A DNA stretch of 40,150 bases from Flavobacteriales bacterium UBA5933. Its GTDB lineage: Bacteria; Bacteroidota; Bacteroidia; Flavobacteriales; Weeksellaceae. The position numbers were made by a program, and so were the translations under genes. This document shows positions 13,869 through 21,473 of the stretch, in pieces. Position 1 is the first letter of the stretch. Each line of letters opens with the position of its first letter. Where the stretch lies: the NCBI GenBank assembly GCA_002430925.1, contig DJDD01000050.1, forward strand, positions 1 to 40,150, read 5' to 3'. The notes beneath the pieces were generated by a model that worked only from the letters and a program-made list of their open reading frames with translations, was not told the DNA's origin and did not search any database.

Positions 13869-14573
13869 ATGGATATAAATAAAGAAGTTCAGAAAGCTAC
13901 GGATAAAGTAATTGCTGAAAAATTACCACAATTAGTTGAAGAAAAAGTATCATCGATGCTTAATTCTGTTCTACAAGATATTTTCTCTAATTATGGAGAA
14001 ATGTCAAAATTAATCAAAACTAAAATTGAGGAAAAAATTGATGTTAATCTTCAAGAATTTGATCTAATTGATTACAATCATTTGATTTCAAAAACTATCA
14101 ATGATAATTTAATTCAAACAGTTAATCTTCAGCCAATTTTAGATATAACTCAAAATGCTATTGGTTTTGTAAACAAAAAAGAGATTACTCTAGATGAAAT
14201 TGCAGACATGATAAAAGAAGTTGCGATGAGTGATTATAGTAATCAAAATGAATATAGTGGTGAAATAACATTTGAAATTAGAGAATCAGACCAAGAAAGT
14301 TACATCAACCTATATGCAGACATTGAACCTGATAAAAATCAACATGATTGTCAAATTCAGTTATGTTTTAGTATAAATGATTCAAGAGATGGTAGAATAT
14401 TTTTATTTAAAACCTCTAATTGGCGTGATAGAATTGCAAAAGAAATAACACCAGCAAAAATGGTTAATATGGACGCACTCGAAGCTAAAATATTTAGACT
14501 TTATTCTGCGCAAGTGAAGATTACGAATTATAATGAAAGTATCAGTACTGAATGGTACAGAGAAAATTACTAA
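13869..14573 (+). CDS. Unknown protein between Rad50-like ATPase and RecT
   Basis: 234 residues, acidic and helical in the N-terminal 110 residues (KEVQKATDKVIAEKLPQLVE), then beta-rich (GEITFEIRESDQESYINLYA). It resembles no family I can name. Tight spacing (12 nt after the ATPase, 18 nt before recT) and the shared CCCAAAAACAAAA leader place it in the recombination operon. Confidence 0.68.
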   Translation: MDINKEVQKATDKVIAEKLPQLVEEKVSSMLNSVLQDIFSNYGEMSKLIKTKIEEKIDVNLQEFDLIDYNHLISKTINDNLIQTVNLQPILDITQNAIGFVNKKEITLDEIADMIKEVAMSDYSNQNEYSGEITFEIRESDQESYINLYADIEPDKNQHDCQIQLCFSINDSRDGRIFLFKTSNWRDRIAKEITPAKMVNMDALEAKIFRLYSAQVKITNYNESISTEWYRENY

Positions 14574-14591
14574 CCCCAAAAACAAAATAAA

Positions 14592-15629
14592 ATGTCAGAA
14601 AATACACAACAAGTAGCGCAAGTAAATCAACCGACACCAGCTGAAAAATTTGCTTTGGCTGTTGAAAAACAATACACAAGTAATAATGGAGCGATAGAAA
14701 TGTCATCGTTTCAAAAGAAATTAGCTCAAAACTATTTCATTGCAATAGATCAAGCGATTAAAGATTCTGAAAATAGAAGAAAGCAATCTGAACCATTACA
14801 ATATGCGTGGCAAAATATGAATTTAGATGCAAAATTCTATTTCAATGTAATGGCTTATTCAGCTATAGGTTTAGATCCATGTCAAAAGAATCATTTATCT
14901 ATTATTTTATATAAGAACAATAAACTTGGTAAGTACGATATAAGTTTTACTATTGGTTATGTTGGATTGGAATTAAAAGCAAAAAAATATGGCTTTGATA
15001 TTCCTAAAGAAGTAATTACAGAAGTAGTTTATACTAATGATATTTTTAAACAATATAAAAGAAATCGTGAGAATAAAATTGAATCTTATGATTTTGAAGT
15101 TGTTGATGATTTTGATCGTGGAGAAATCAAAGGAGGTTTTTATTATCTGATTTACGATGACGAAACTAAGAATCGTATTCGAGTATTTAATAATCATGAT
15201 ATCGAAAAACGCATTCCTAAATATGCTGCTGCTGAATTCTGGGGAGGTGAAAAGGATAAGTGGGTAAATGGTCAGAAGGTAGGTAAAGAAGAGGTTGAAG
15301 GTTGGAGAGATGAAATGACTCTTAAAACACTTAAACGTGCTGCTTACGATTCAATTCCTATAGACTCTACTAAGATTGACGAAAACTTAATGCAAGTTAT
15401 TCAAGCTGAAAAATCAAATGACATTGAAGGAGATATAAAGTATGAGATTGAACAAAACGCAAATTCTCAACCTTTAGATTTTGAAGAAGCTAAACTTATA
15501 GAAGAAATTCCAGCTCAAAAAGTTAATCTTCAAAATATTAATAACGTTGAATCTATTGAAGCAAATCAAGCGTTTGAAGTTAATCAACCACAAACAGAAA
15601 TGTTTCCAAATGAAGCACCTTTTGCTTAA
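14592..15629 (+). CDS. recT: RecT-family single-strand annealing protein
   Basis: 345 residues. The core at about 15-260 is RecT: FQKKLAQNYFIAIDQAI, YAWQNMNLDAKFYFNVMAYSAIGLDP, NKLGKYDISFTIGYVGLELKAKKYGF, then YAAAEFWGGEKDKWVNG and EGWRDEMTLKTLKRAAYDSIPID. It anneals complementary strands and promotes strand invasion during phage recombination. The C-terminal tail (270-345) is acidic and Gln/Asn-rich, likely for partner contact. The stop overlaps the next start (TAATG), coupling it to the MBL-fold gene. Confidence 0.93.
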   Translation: MSENTQQVAQVNQPTPAEKFALAVEKQYTSNNGAIEMSSFQKKLAQNYFIAIDQAIKDSENRRKQSEPLQYAWQNMNLDAKFYFNVMAYSAIGLDPCQKNHLSIILYKNNKLGKYDISFTIGYVGLELKAKKYGFDIPKEVITEVVYTNDIFKQYKRNRENKIESYDFEVVDDFDRGEIKGGFYYLIYDDETKNRIRVFNNHDIEKRIPKYAAAEFWGGEKDKWVNGQKVGKEEVEGWRDEMTLKTLKRAAYDSIPIDSTKIDENLMQVIQAEKSNDIEGDIKYEIEQNANSQPLDFEEAKLIEEIPAQKVNLQNINNVESIEANQAFEVNQPQTEMFPNEAPFA

Positions 15630-16408
15630 TGCAACTCAAAATACTAGGCACGGGATCGGCAGGCAATTGCTACATCCTAGAAAACAACAAAGAAGCTCTA
15701 ATCATTGAATTAGGGCTTTCTTTTTCCAAGATAAAACAAGCTTTAAATTTTGATTTAAGTAAAGTTGTTGGGGCATTAGTTACACATGAACATGGTGATC
15801 ATGTAGGGAAAAACAAAGAAGGGTTGCTAGGTGCTTTAAATAATGGCATTGAAGTTTATTCAGGACAAGGAACTTTTGATGTACTGAATATTAAAAATCA
15901 TAATTGCAGAAATTTTAAAAAAGGAGGTTATACCGAAATAGGTTCTTTTAAAGTACTCCCGTTTAAAGCAATACACTGTAATAACGATGGTTCAGAATGT
16001 GCTGAACCTATTAATTTTATTATAGAACATGATGAGTGTGGCTGTGTTTTATTTGTTACAGACTCTCTATACTGTGGACCAAGATTTACAGATTATTCTA
16101 TTAAGTTTAATAACATCATAATTGAAGCAAATTACTGTGAGGAGATAATTAAAAAAAATCTTGAAAAAGGTAAACTTCCAGTTTATTTATATAACAGAAT
16201 CTTAAAATCCCACATGAGCCTAAATACTTGTAAAGAAACATTATTAGCTAATGACCTTTCTCAAGTACAGAAAATAGTACTTATTCACTTGTCAGATAGT
16301 AATTCTGATGAGAAGAAATTTAAAGAAGTAATAACCAATGCAACTGGAAAAATTGTTCACGTTGCAAACAATAATCAAACTATAGAATTTAATAAAAATC
16401 CTTTTTAA
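15629..16408 (+). CDS. MBL-fold metallohydrolase, WalJ/YycJ-like, candidate exonuclease
   Basis: 259 residues. LGTGSAGNCYIL start, zinc motif THEHGDH, IHCNND, FVTDSLY, then SHMSLNT and LIHLSDSNSD, which match the order of motifs in the YycJ/WalJ group of metallo-beta-lactamase-fold proteins. Members of that group have been linked to 5'-3' exonuclease activity. Because it is coupled to recT by a 1-nt overlap and no RecE, YqaJ or lambda-type exonuclease is present, it is a good candidate for the nuclease partner. That role is inference. Confidence 0.85.
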   Translation: MQLKILGTGSAGNCYILENNKEALIIELGLSFSKIKQALNFDLSKVVGALVTHEHGDHVGKNKEGLLGALNNGIEVYSGQGTFDVLNIKNHNCRNFKKGGYTEIGSFKVLPFKAIHCNNDGSECAEPINFIIEHDECGCVLFVTDSLYCGPRFTDYSIKFNNIIIEANYCEEIIKKNLEKGKLPVYLYNRILKSHMSLNTCKETLLANDLSQVQKIVLIHLSDSNSDEKKFKEVITNATGKIVHVANNNQTIEFNKNPF

Positions 16409-16410
16409 AT

Positions 16411-16896
16411 ATGGCGATACATCAAACTAAAGGAAAAACTGATGAATGGTACACCCCGAAGTATATTTTTGACGCTTTAGAGGTTAGTTATTTTGATTTA
16501 GATGTAGCTCATCCTTGTCAAAAAACATTTGTTCCAGCTTTAAATTTTTACACTGAGGATTCGTTAAATAAAGAATGGTTTGGGTTTGTGTGGATGAACC
16601 CGCCGTGGTGCAAAACAAAAAGCAAAATTAATTGGATAAAAAAATTTATAAATCATGCTAATGGATTAGCATTAATGCCAGATTCCACCTCCTCAGAGTG
16701 GTGGCAATATTTTGCTAAAAATAGTGACGCAGTTTTATTTACTTCTAAGAGAGTGTGTTTTATAAAGCCTGACAACACTAAGGGAGATTCTCCTGCAAAT
16801 GGAACGACGCTTTTTGCTATAGGAGAAAAAGCTGTGAGAGCATTAAAGCAAGCAGAAAAAAATAAACTAGGTATATTTTTAAAAACTCATTTATGA
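16411..16896 (+). CDS. Phage DNA N6-adenine methyltransferase (Dam-type)
   Basis: 161 residues, the usual size of the phage DNA N-6-adenine-methyltransferase family. It begins with DEWYTPKYIFDAL, and the catalytic motif IV is NPPW in WMNPPWCKTKSKINWI; later GLALMPDSTSSEWW and PANGTTLFAIG. It would methylate adenine in phage DNA and so protect it from restriction or regulate genes. Target unknown. The TGA stop overlaps the ATG of the next small gene. Confidence 0.9.
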   Translation: MAIHQTKGKTDEWYTPKYIFDALEVSYFDLDVAHPCQKTFVPALNFYTEDSLNKEWFGFVWMNPPWCKTKSKINWIKKFINHANGLALMPDSTSSEWWQYFAKNSDAVLFTSKRVCFIKPDNTKGDSPANGTTLFAIGEKAVRALKQAEKNKLGIFLKTHL

Positions 16897-17033
16897 ACCA
16901 CACCTTAAATTTCATGTCTTGGATGATATTTATTAAAAACATCCACTACACAAACTCAGAAGCTATGAGTAGAGCAATTGAAAACTTGAATAGCAATGAT
17001 TTATCAAACAGAAAATGCTTTACAAAGGCATAG
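16893..17033 (+). CDS. Small protein (46 aa) coupled to the methylase gene
   Basis: Begins in an ATGA overlap with the methylase stop. MNHTLNFMSWMIFIKNIHYT then NSEAMSRAIENLNSND and a basic end. It overlaps the next gene by 38 nt. The tight coupling argues for a real gene, but the sequence has no recognisable family. Confidence 0.45.
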   Translation: MNHTLNFMSWMIFIKNIHYTNSEAMSRAIENLNSNDLSNRKCFTKA

Positions 17034-17430
17034 AGCGATTGATAAATTCAAAAAACTACTCGAAAAAAAAGCTATAATAGAAATTATTGAAAAGAAGCCT
17101 AAAAGGACTTACAAGCAAAATCGTTATTTGCATTTAATCTTAGGTTTCTTTTCTCTTGAAACTGGATACACTCTTGAAGAAACAAAGCAAGAGATATTTA
17201 AGAAAATAGTCAATCCTTCATTATTCTACGAAGGAGAAGTTGGTGAAATAGTACCAATTCAAAGATGGAGAAGTTCAGCTACTTTAGATACTTCTGAAAT
17301 GACAATCGCAATAGAAAAATTTAGAGATTATTCAAGTAGTCAAGCTGGTATTTATTTACCTAGTCCAGACGAAAAGGAATTTCTAAACAGTATCGAAATC
17401 GAATTAAAAAACAATCACATTATAAAATGA
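16996..17430 (+). CDS. NinB-like recombination protein
   Basis: 144 residues. RTYKQNRYLHLILGFFSLET, a charged EETKQEIFKKIV helix, RWRSSATLDTSEMTIAIEKF and AGIYLPSPDE follow the pattern of the NinB (Orf) family, which binds single-stranded DNA and helps recombination mediators load. It sits in the recombination block with RecT and the methylase. The end EIELKNNHIIK has a duplicated remnant 334 bp downstream. The stop overlaps the next start (ATGA). Confidence 0.78.
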   Translation: MIYQTENALQRHRAIDKFKKLLEKKAIIEIIEKKPKRTYKQNRYLHLILGFFSLETGYTLEETKQEIFKKIVNPSLFYEGEVGEIVPIQRWRSSATLDTSEMTIAIEKFRDYSSSQAGIYLPSPDEKEFLNSIEIELKNNHIIK

Positions 17431-17720
17431 AAACAACATATTTTAAAATAATAGCTAGAAAAATTGAAGATAAAATAATTTTAATGGCTGTTGTTCCTGA
17501 TGATTTTTTAGGAAAAGAAATAGCAGGAGATGTAGAGATTGAAGCATTTAAGTTGCCACCAAATATATATACTGGAACCTATCCAAATATTCGTATTAAT
17601 ACAGATACAATTCAACCTACAAAAAAACATATAGGTCAAAGTCCTGATGGAATATTTACACAACCTAATTGGGCTATAATTGAAAAAGAGGAAGCAGACA
17701 ATTTTGGAATAGGATTATAA
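17427..17720 (+). CDS. Unknown protein inserted between two copies of the ninB-like 3' end
   Basis: 97 residues with no recognised domain; beta-rich start (TTYFKIIARKIEDKIILMAV) and a YTGTYPNIRINTD segment. It is bracketed by an exact 23-bp direct repeat (17395-17417 and 17729-17751), so it looks like a gene gained by recombination at the end of the NinB-like gene. Confidence 0.65.
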   Translation: MKTTYFKIIARKIEDKIILMAVVPDDFLGKEIAGDVEIEAFKLPPNIYTGTYPNIRINTDTIQPTKKHIGQSPDGIFTQPNWAIIEKEEADNFGIGL

Positions 17721-17761
17721 GAAATTCAGAAATCGAATTAAAAAACAATCAAATAGTTTAA
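17720..17761 (+). pseudogene. Remnant of a second ninB-like 3' end
   Basis: In frame it reads RNSEIELKNNQIV-stop, against NSIEIELKNNHIIK-stop at the end of the intact gene. It shares 23 identical bases with 17395-17417. This fragment has no start and is the scar of a duplication or gene insertion. Confidence 0.65.
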
Positions 17762-17771
17762 AAACAAAACA

Positions 17772-18794
17772 ATGTTAGATTTAAAAAACGCATACATAGA
17801 ATATTTAGCTCTTCAAAAAGTAGGGCATAAAGTTAGAGAGGAAGCAAATATATTTGCTGAACAAACTACTGATTTTGACGAATCAAAAGAAGAACAATTA
17901 GTTCCTTTCTTACTAAATCCATTTAAAAAGAATCTTGAATTAAAACAATTTTCTCATTATACCGAAAGATTGGAATTCAATAAAATGTATAATTTCTGCA
18001 AACAAATGTTTGATGAAGAAATCGACTTTATTGATTTTTCAAATTACATTCTGAAAGAGCTTTTCGAAGTTAGTTTACATCCACAAATTAAAAGCGGTGA
18101 AGTATTTACCGTGCAATTAAATAATGTTGTATTTGATGGTGTTCCTTGTAAAGCAATCGGTATTTACAAACTCGAAAACAAATTAAAATTCTTGCGATTT
18201 GATGAAAGTAAATCAATTGACTACAATGTTCTTAAAGGTTATAAGCTTGATAAACTTGATAAAGGTGTTTTAATTTTAGATACTTATCGTGATGAAGGGT
18301 ATCGAGTTTATTCCATAGACGACAAAAATGTTGAATCAGAATTTTGGACTAAAAACTTTTTAGAAATTACTCCTGTTACAACTCCAGCTTTTCAAACAAA
18401 GAAATTTATTGAAGTAGTAAAAGACTTTGCTGAAGAAGTTGTTTTGACTGAAACTGACAGAAAGCAGCAAGCTGAATTCATTGAAAACACTATTACTAAT
18501 TTAAGTAATAATGAATTTATGAATTTAGAAATTATTGATGAAACTCTTGGAGAATATAAGAATGACTTTCAAAATTACCTGCAAGAAAATAAAGTAGATT
18601 TCAATTTTGAAATAGATAATTCAACTGTAATCTCTGAATCAAAAAAAATAAAGTCAGAATTAAAACTTGATACAGGTGCAAAAATCAATTTAGACTTACA
18701 AGTTCCTGGTTGTTCTACTGAAAATCTTGAAAGAGGTTACGACGAAGAAAAGAAAATGTTTTTTTATAAAGTTTATTTTAATTCTGAACAGTAA
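17772..18794 (+). CDS. YejK/NdpA-type nucleoid-associated protein (NA37)
   Basis: 340 residues, close to the 335 of E. coli YejK. Family features are HYTERLEFNKMYNFCKQMF, ILKELFEVSLHPQIKSGEVF, the beta segment VPCKAIGIYKLENKLKFLRF, then KGVLILDTYRDEGYRVYSID and ESEFWTKNFLEITPVTTP. The family binds the nucleoid; its biochemical role is poorly known. A phage-borne copy could organise phage DNA or replace or antagonise a host protein. It lies between the recombination and replication genes. I am fairly, not fully, sure of the family. Confidence 0.72.
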   Translation: MLDLKNAYIEYLALQKVGHKVREEANIFAEQTTDFDESKEEQLVPFLLNPFKKNLELKQFSHYTERLEFNKMYNFCKQMFDEEIDFIDFSNYILKELFEVSLHPQIKSGEVFTVQLNNVVFDGVPCKAIGIYKLENKLKFLRFDESKSIDYNVLKGYKLDKLDKGVLILDTYRDEGYRVYSIDDKNVESEFWTKNFLEITPVTTPAFQTKKFIEVVKDFAEEVVLTETDRKQQAEFIENTITNLSNNEFMNLEIIDETLGEYKNDFQNYLQENKVDFNFEIDNSTVISESKKIKSELKLDTGAKINLDLQVPGCSTENLERGYDEEKKMFFYKVYFNSEQ

Positions 18795-18797
18795 TAA

Positions 18798-18896
18798 ATG
18801 AAACCCTTACTCCTAAAATCATTACACACGATTATCACTTCGGTTTTAATCGTGTTTTTCTTAACACAAACAATCAAAATTATACTAGAATGGTAA
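18798..18896 (+). CDS. Small membrane protein (32 aa)
   Basis: MKPLLLKSLHTIITSVLIVF then FLTQTIKIILEW. One transmembrane helix. It starts 3 nt after the preceding stop and overlaps the next start by 7 nt, fitting the dense gene order. Function unknown. Confidence 0.5.
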   Translation: MKPLLLKSLHTIITSVLIVFFLTQTIKIILEW

Positions 18897-19105
18897 CAGA
18901 ATTAGAAACATTAAAAGCTAAAATACAAGCTAAAGGATTTAAAGTGGAACATTACGAAAGCCCTATGCAATTTAATATTACTGTACAGTCAAAGAACGGG
19001 CAACATTGTTTTGCTCGAATATTTACAGGCGGAAATTTAAAGAAGCGTTTTGCAATTAAAAATGAAGCTTGCGAAAAAATGCAAGAACTAATCAATCAAA
19101 ATTAA
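18890..19105 (+). CDS. Small basic protein of unknown function
   Basis: 71 residues; TELETLKAKIQAKGFKVEHYE helix followed by strands (FNITVQSKNGQHCFARIFTG) and a C-terminal helix. The alpha-beta-beta-alpha pattern resembles small phage DNA-binding or single-domain proteins, but no family can be named. It starts 3 nt before the replication protein gene's spacer. Confidence 0.62.
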   Translation: MVTELETLKAKIQAKGFKVEHYESPMQFNITVQSKNGQHCFARIFTGGNLKKRFAIKNEACEKMQELINQN

Positions 19106-19108
19106 GTT

Positions 19109-20128
19109 ATGGCTAGACCAAAAAAAGTAGGACTAGATTACTTTCCTCTTGATATTGATTTTTTTGAAGATATAAAAATTAGAAAGCTTATTAAATATCT
19201 AGGCTCAAAATCAATATCTATTTACACTTACATGCTATGTAAAATATATAAAGAAGGATATTTTATAAAATGGGACACTGAACTACCTTTTATAGTTTCG
19301 GAATCTACAGGTTCTAAAGAAGAGTATGTAAATGAAGTTTTAAAATTTTGTTTAAAGAATCATCTTTTTTCAGAAGAACTTTACAATAAGCATAATATTT
19401 TATCATCAAAAGGAATACAAGAAAGATATAAATTAATATGCATAACAGCGAAAAGAAAATTCAATATTTCAAAATATAATCTAGTTAATTCGGAAGAAAC
19501 CCTAGTTAATTCGGAAGAAACCCTAGTTAATTCGGAAGAAACCCTAGTTAATTCGGAATTTAGTACACAAAGTAAAGTAAAGGAAAGTAAAGTAAATAAT
19601 AATACTAACGTATTATTAGAAAAAAAACCCACAAAAAAAAATGGGGTGAGGGTTTTTGAAAATTCAAATTTTGAAGAAACTCCAAATACTACTTCGCTTA
19701 AAAACTTCGAAGAAGAAAAAGAAAAAAGTTCCACGAAAAAAGAAAAAGAGTTACCTGAAGGTTTTGTAACCGAATTAAGAAATTCTCAATTCTTCAAAAA
19801 TGTTTGTGAATTCTTTTCTCAAAAATCAGAAGCATTGCAATTGAAAGTTGTAGGTAGAATAATTTCAATTGCTCGAGAAAATAAATTTCAAGAATTCATG
19901 AAACAAACAACTGCATACATGGATTACAAAAAACAAACAGGAGAAAGAGCTCATAGGTTTCAAAATTTTTCTTTTGAATGGGACCAGGACGATTGGATAG
20001 ATAAATTCAAAAAATTAAATCAAACGCAAAATGGAAGCAAGGAAGCAAACAACCCTAACGATCCAAAAATCGGAAGAGAAAACTTATCAGCTTACGAAAA
20101 GCTATACAAGCAAATCGCTGGAGAATAA
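19109..20128 (+). CDS. DUF4373-type phage replication initiation protein
   Basis: 339 residues. N-terminal DUF4373 (Lin1244/Lin1753-like) winged-helix region at about 1-115: RPKKVGLDYFPLDIDFFEDI, IYTYMLCKIYKEGYFIKWD, SKGIQERY. A low-complexity middle contains three perfect LVNSEET heptads plus a partial fourth. The C-terminal part (about 200-300) has FFKNVCEFFSQKSEALQLKV and FQNFSFEWDQDDW. Proteins with this domain occupy the replication-initiator position in many phages. The heptads are encoded by 21-bp iteron-like repeats that may be the origin. Confidence 0.82.
   Translation: MARPKKVGLDYFPLDIDFFEDIKIRKLIKYLGSKSISIYTYMLCKIYKEGYFIKWDTELPFIVSESTGSKEEYVNEVLKFCLKNHLFSEELYNKHNILSSKGIQERYKLICITAKRKFNISKYNLVNSEETLVNSEETLVNSEETLVNSEFSTQSKVKESKVNNNTNVLLEKKPTKKNGVRVFENSNFEETPNTTSLKNFEEEKEKSSTKKEKELPEGFVTELRNSQFFKNVCEFFSQKSEALQLKVVGRIISIARENKFQEFMKQTTAYMDYKKQTGERAHRFQNFSFEWDQDDWIDKFKKLNQTQNGSKEANNPNDPKIGRENLSAYEKLYKQIAGE
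19481..19558 (+). repeat. 21-bp tandem repeats, candidate phage replication origin
   Basis: Units start at 19481, 19502, 19523 and 19544 (the last is partial, 15 bp); the first 20 bases are CTAGTTAATTCGGAAGAAAC. Identity is perfect even at third codon positions. A nearly G/C-free stretch follows (19559-19640), with GTAAAGTAAA-type short repeats. Iterons beside an AT-rich block inside the initiator gene are the layout of lambda-type origins. Confidence 0.6.
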
Positions 20129-20861
20129 TTACAGCCCTTTACAAGTTTTGAAAGAATCCTATCAAAATTTGAGAATTAGAGAGCTTGATAAGCAAGAAGT
20201 GACTGCGTATCTTTCACGAATTATCACCAAAGATATTTCTCTTAAAAATATTCCAGAAAATAATTTTCCGTCGCAATTAGTCACAAATGACATCAAAAAA
20301 ATGATTATGACTAAATATTCGGTTCTTACTCCTGTTGAGATTGAACTTGCTTTAGAAATGGAGAGATACGGAGAGTTTGAAAAAAAATCTGAGCATTATC
20401 AGTTCTACGGAACTGAATACATTGCAGAAATTCTAAAAAAATACTGTGCATGGAAGTTTAAAAAAGCAAATGAACATAATCTTTCAAGAACTCCAGAAAG
20501 ACAAATTGAAGTTAAACCCGATCTTGAAAAAATTGAACAAGAATTTCTAAAAACGATTTTAAGCGAAATTAAGGCAAATAAAAAGTTTAGGTATATAGAA
20601 TGTTATCTTTTGCTTAAAGATGTTCCAAATCGCTTTAAACCTACCAAAAAACAGTATGATTTGTTATTTAAACAAGAGTCTGATTTCTTAAAACTTCAAA
20701 ACGATAAAAAAAATAAGGATGAAAATGATAAAATCAGATTGAAAAAAATCATTCAAAATCAAAAATTATCTTTTGAAGTTTTAGTGAGACAGAGAGTAGA
20801 AAATATAATAGTTTGTAACTGGTTAAACAAAACAATTATTCAAAATGACAAAAACAGATAA
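20031..20861 (+). CDS. Unknown early phage protein, probably replication-associated
   Basis: 276 residues, basic and largely helical. It overlaps the end of the DUF4373 gene by 98 nt; no good later start exists before about 20299, and the sequence between looks coding. Segments: SPLQVLKESYQNLRIRELDK, LTPVEIELALEMERYGEF, FYGTEYIAEILKKYCAWKF. The position after the initiator is where helicase loaders or second initiator subunits lie, but no ATPase motif is present. Confidence 0.7.
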   Translation: MEARKQTTLTIQKSEEKTYQLTKSYTSKSLENNYSPLQVLKESYQNLRIRELDKQEVTAYLSRIITKDISLKNIPENNFPSQLVTNDIKKMIMTKYSVLTPVEIELALEMERYGEFEKKSEHYQFYGTEYIAEILKKYCAWKFKKANEHNLSRTPERQIEVKPDLEKIEQEFLKTILSEIKANKKFRYIECYLLLKDVPNRFKPTKKQYDLLFKQESDFLKLQNDKKNKDENDKIRLKKIIQNQKLSFEVLVRQRVENIIVCNWLNKTIIQNDKNR

Positions 20862-21093
20862 AAATAAATTTCTTGTTAAGATGACCATTCTAGCAAATCA
20901 AATGCTTTACGAAATGGATAACGCACAAGTGGATAGTCCAGAATCAGAAGATTTAAAAAAGTTACTAGAAAAACATACACAGTATGCATTTGAACAACCT
21001 CTTTTATCTTCTACAACTTTTATTCAAGATGTAGAAAATAAGTTTGATACTGTGATACGTAAAACCGCAAAAGAACATAACATAAAACTATAA
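20845..21093 (+). CDS. Small helical protein of unknown function
   Basis: 82 residues, helical, acidic in the middle (MDNAQVDSPESEDLKKLLEK) and ending TAKEHNIKL. Overlaps the preceding gene by 17 nt and is followed 2 nt later by the next gene. No family recognised. Confidence 0.62.
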   Translation: MTKTDKNKFLVKMTILANQMLYEMDNAQVDSPESEDLKKLLEKHTQYAFEQPLLSSTTFIQDVENKFDTVIRKTAKEHNIKL

Positions 21094-21095
21094 AA

Positions 21096-21473
21096 ATGAA
21101 AGGAACAGATAATTTTAAAAAAGTAATTCAAAAACAATTATTTATCATTGCTGGTAAAGATGAATTATTTGCTAAATCTTTATTAAAAGAAAACAAAAAT
21201 ATTGATGACTGCATCACATATATCTTAAACCAAGTCAAAGAATCAGGATGCAATGGATTTGCAGATGATGAAATTTTTAACATGGCAATTCATTACTATG
21301 ATGAAGAAAATATAAATATTGGTAAACCAATTTCTGGGCAAGTAGTGGTTAATCAAACAAGTAGTAATTCAAAAAAAATACCAGTACAAGAAAAACCTTT
21401 AGAAAATAAAGCTAAAGTTGTTAAAATGAATCAAGTTAACCAAATTTCAATCTTTGATATACCAGGAGTATGA
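21096..21473 (+). CDS. PcfK-like protein
   Basis: 125 residues. KVIQKQLFIIAGKDELFAKS, then DDCITYILNQVKESGCNGFADDEIFNMAIHYYDEE resembles the PcfK family, which commonly precedes PcfJ-type genes in Bacteroidota elements. The C-terminal tail after 85 is a Lys/Gln-rich linker ending QISIFDIPGV. Its stop overlaps the PcfJ-like start by 4 nt. The adjacency supports the call. Confidence 0.66.
   Translation: MKGTDNFKKVIQKQLFIIAGKDELFAKSLLKENKNIDDCITYILNQVKESGCNGFADDEIFNMAIHYYDEENINIGKPISGQVVVNQTSSNSKKIPVQEKPLENKAKVVKMNQVNQISIFDIPGV

Noticed and set aside
19381..19734. 117-codon leftward frame opposite the DUF4373 gene, with SSELTRV repeats
   Set aside because: The repeats are only the complement of the 21-bp iterons, and the sense-strand gene has clear DUF4373 features.
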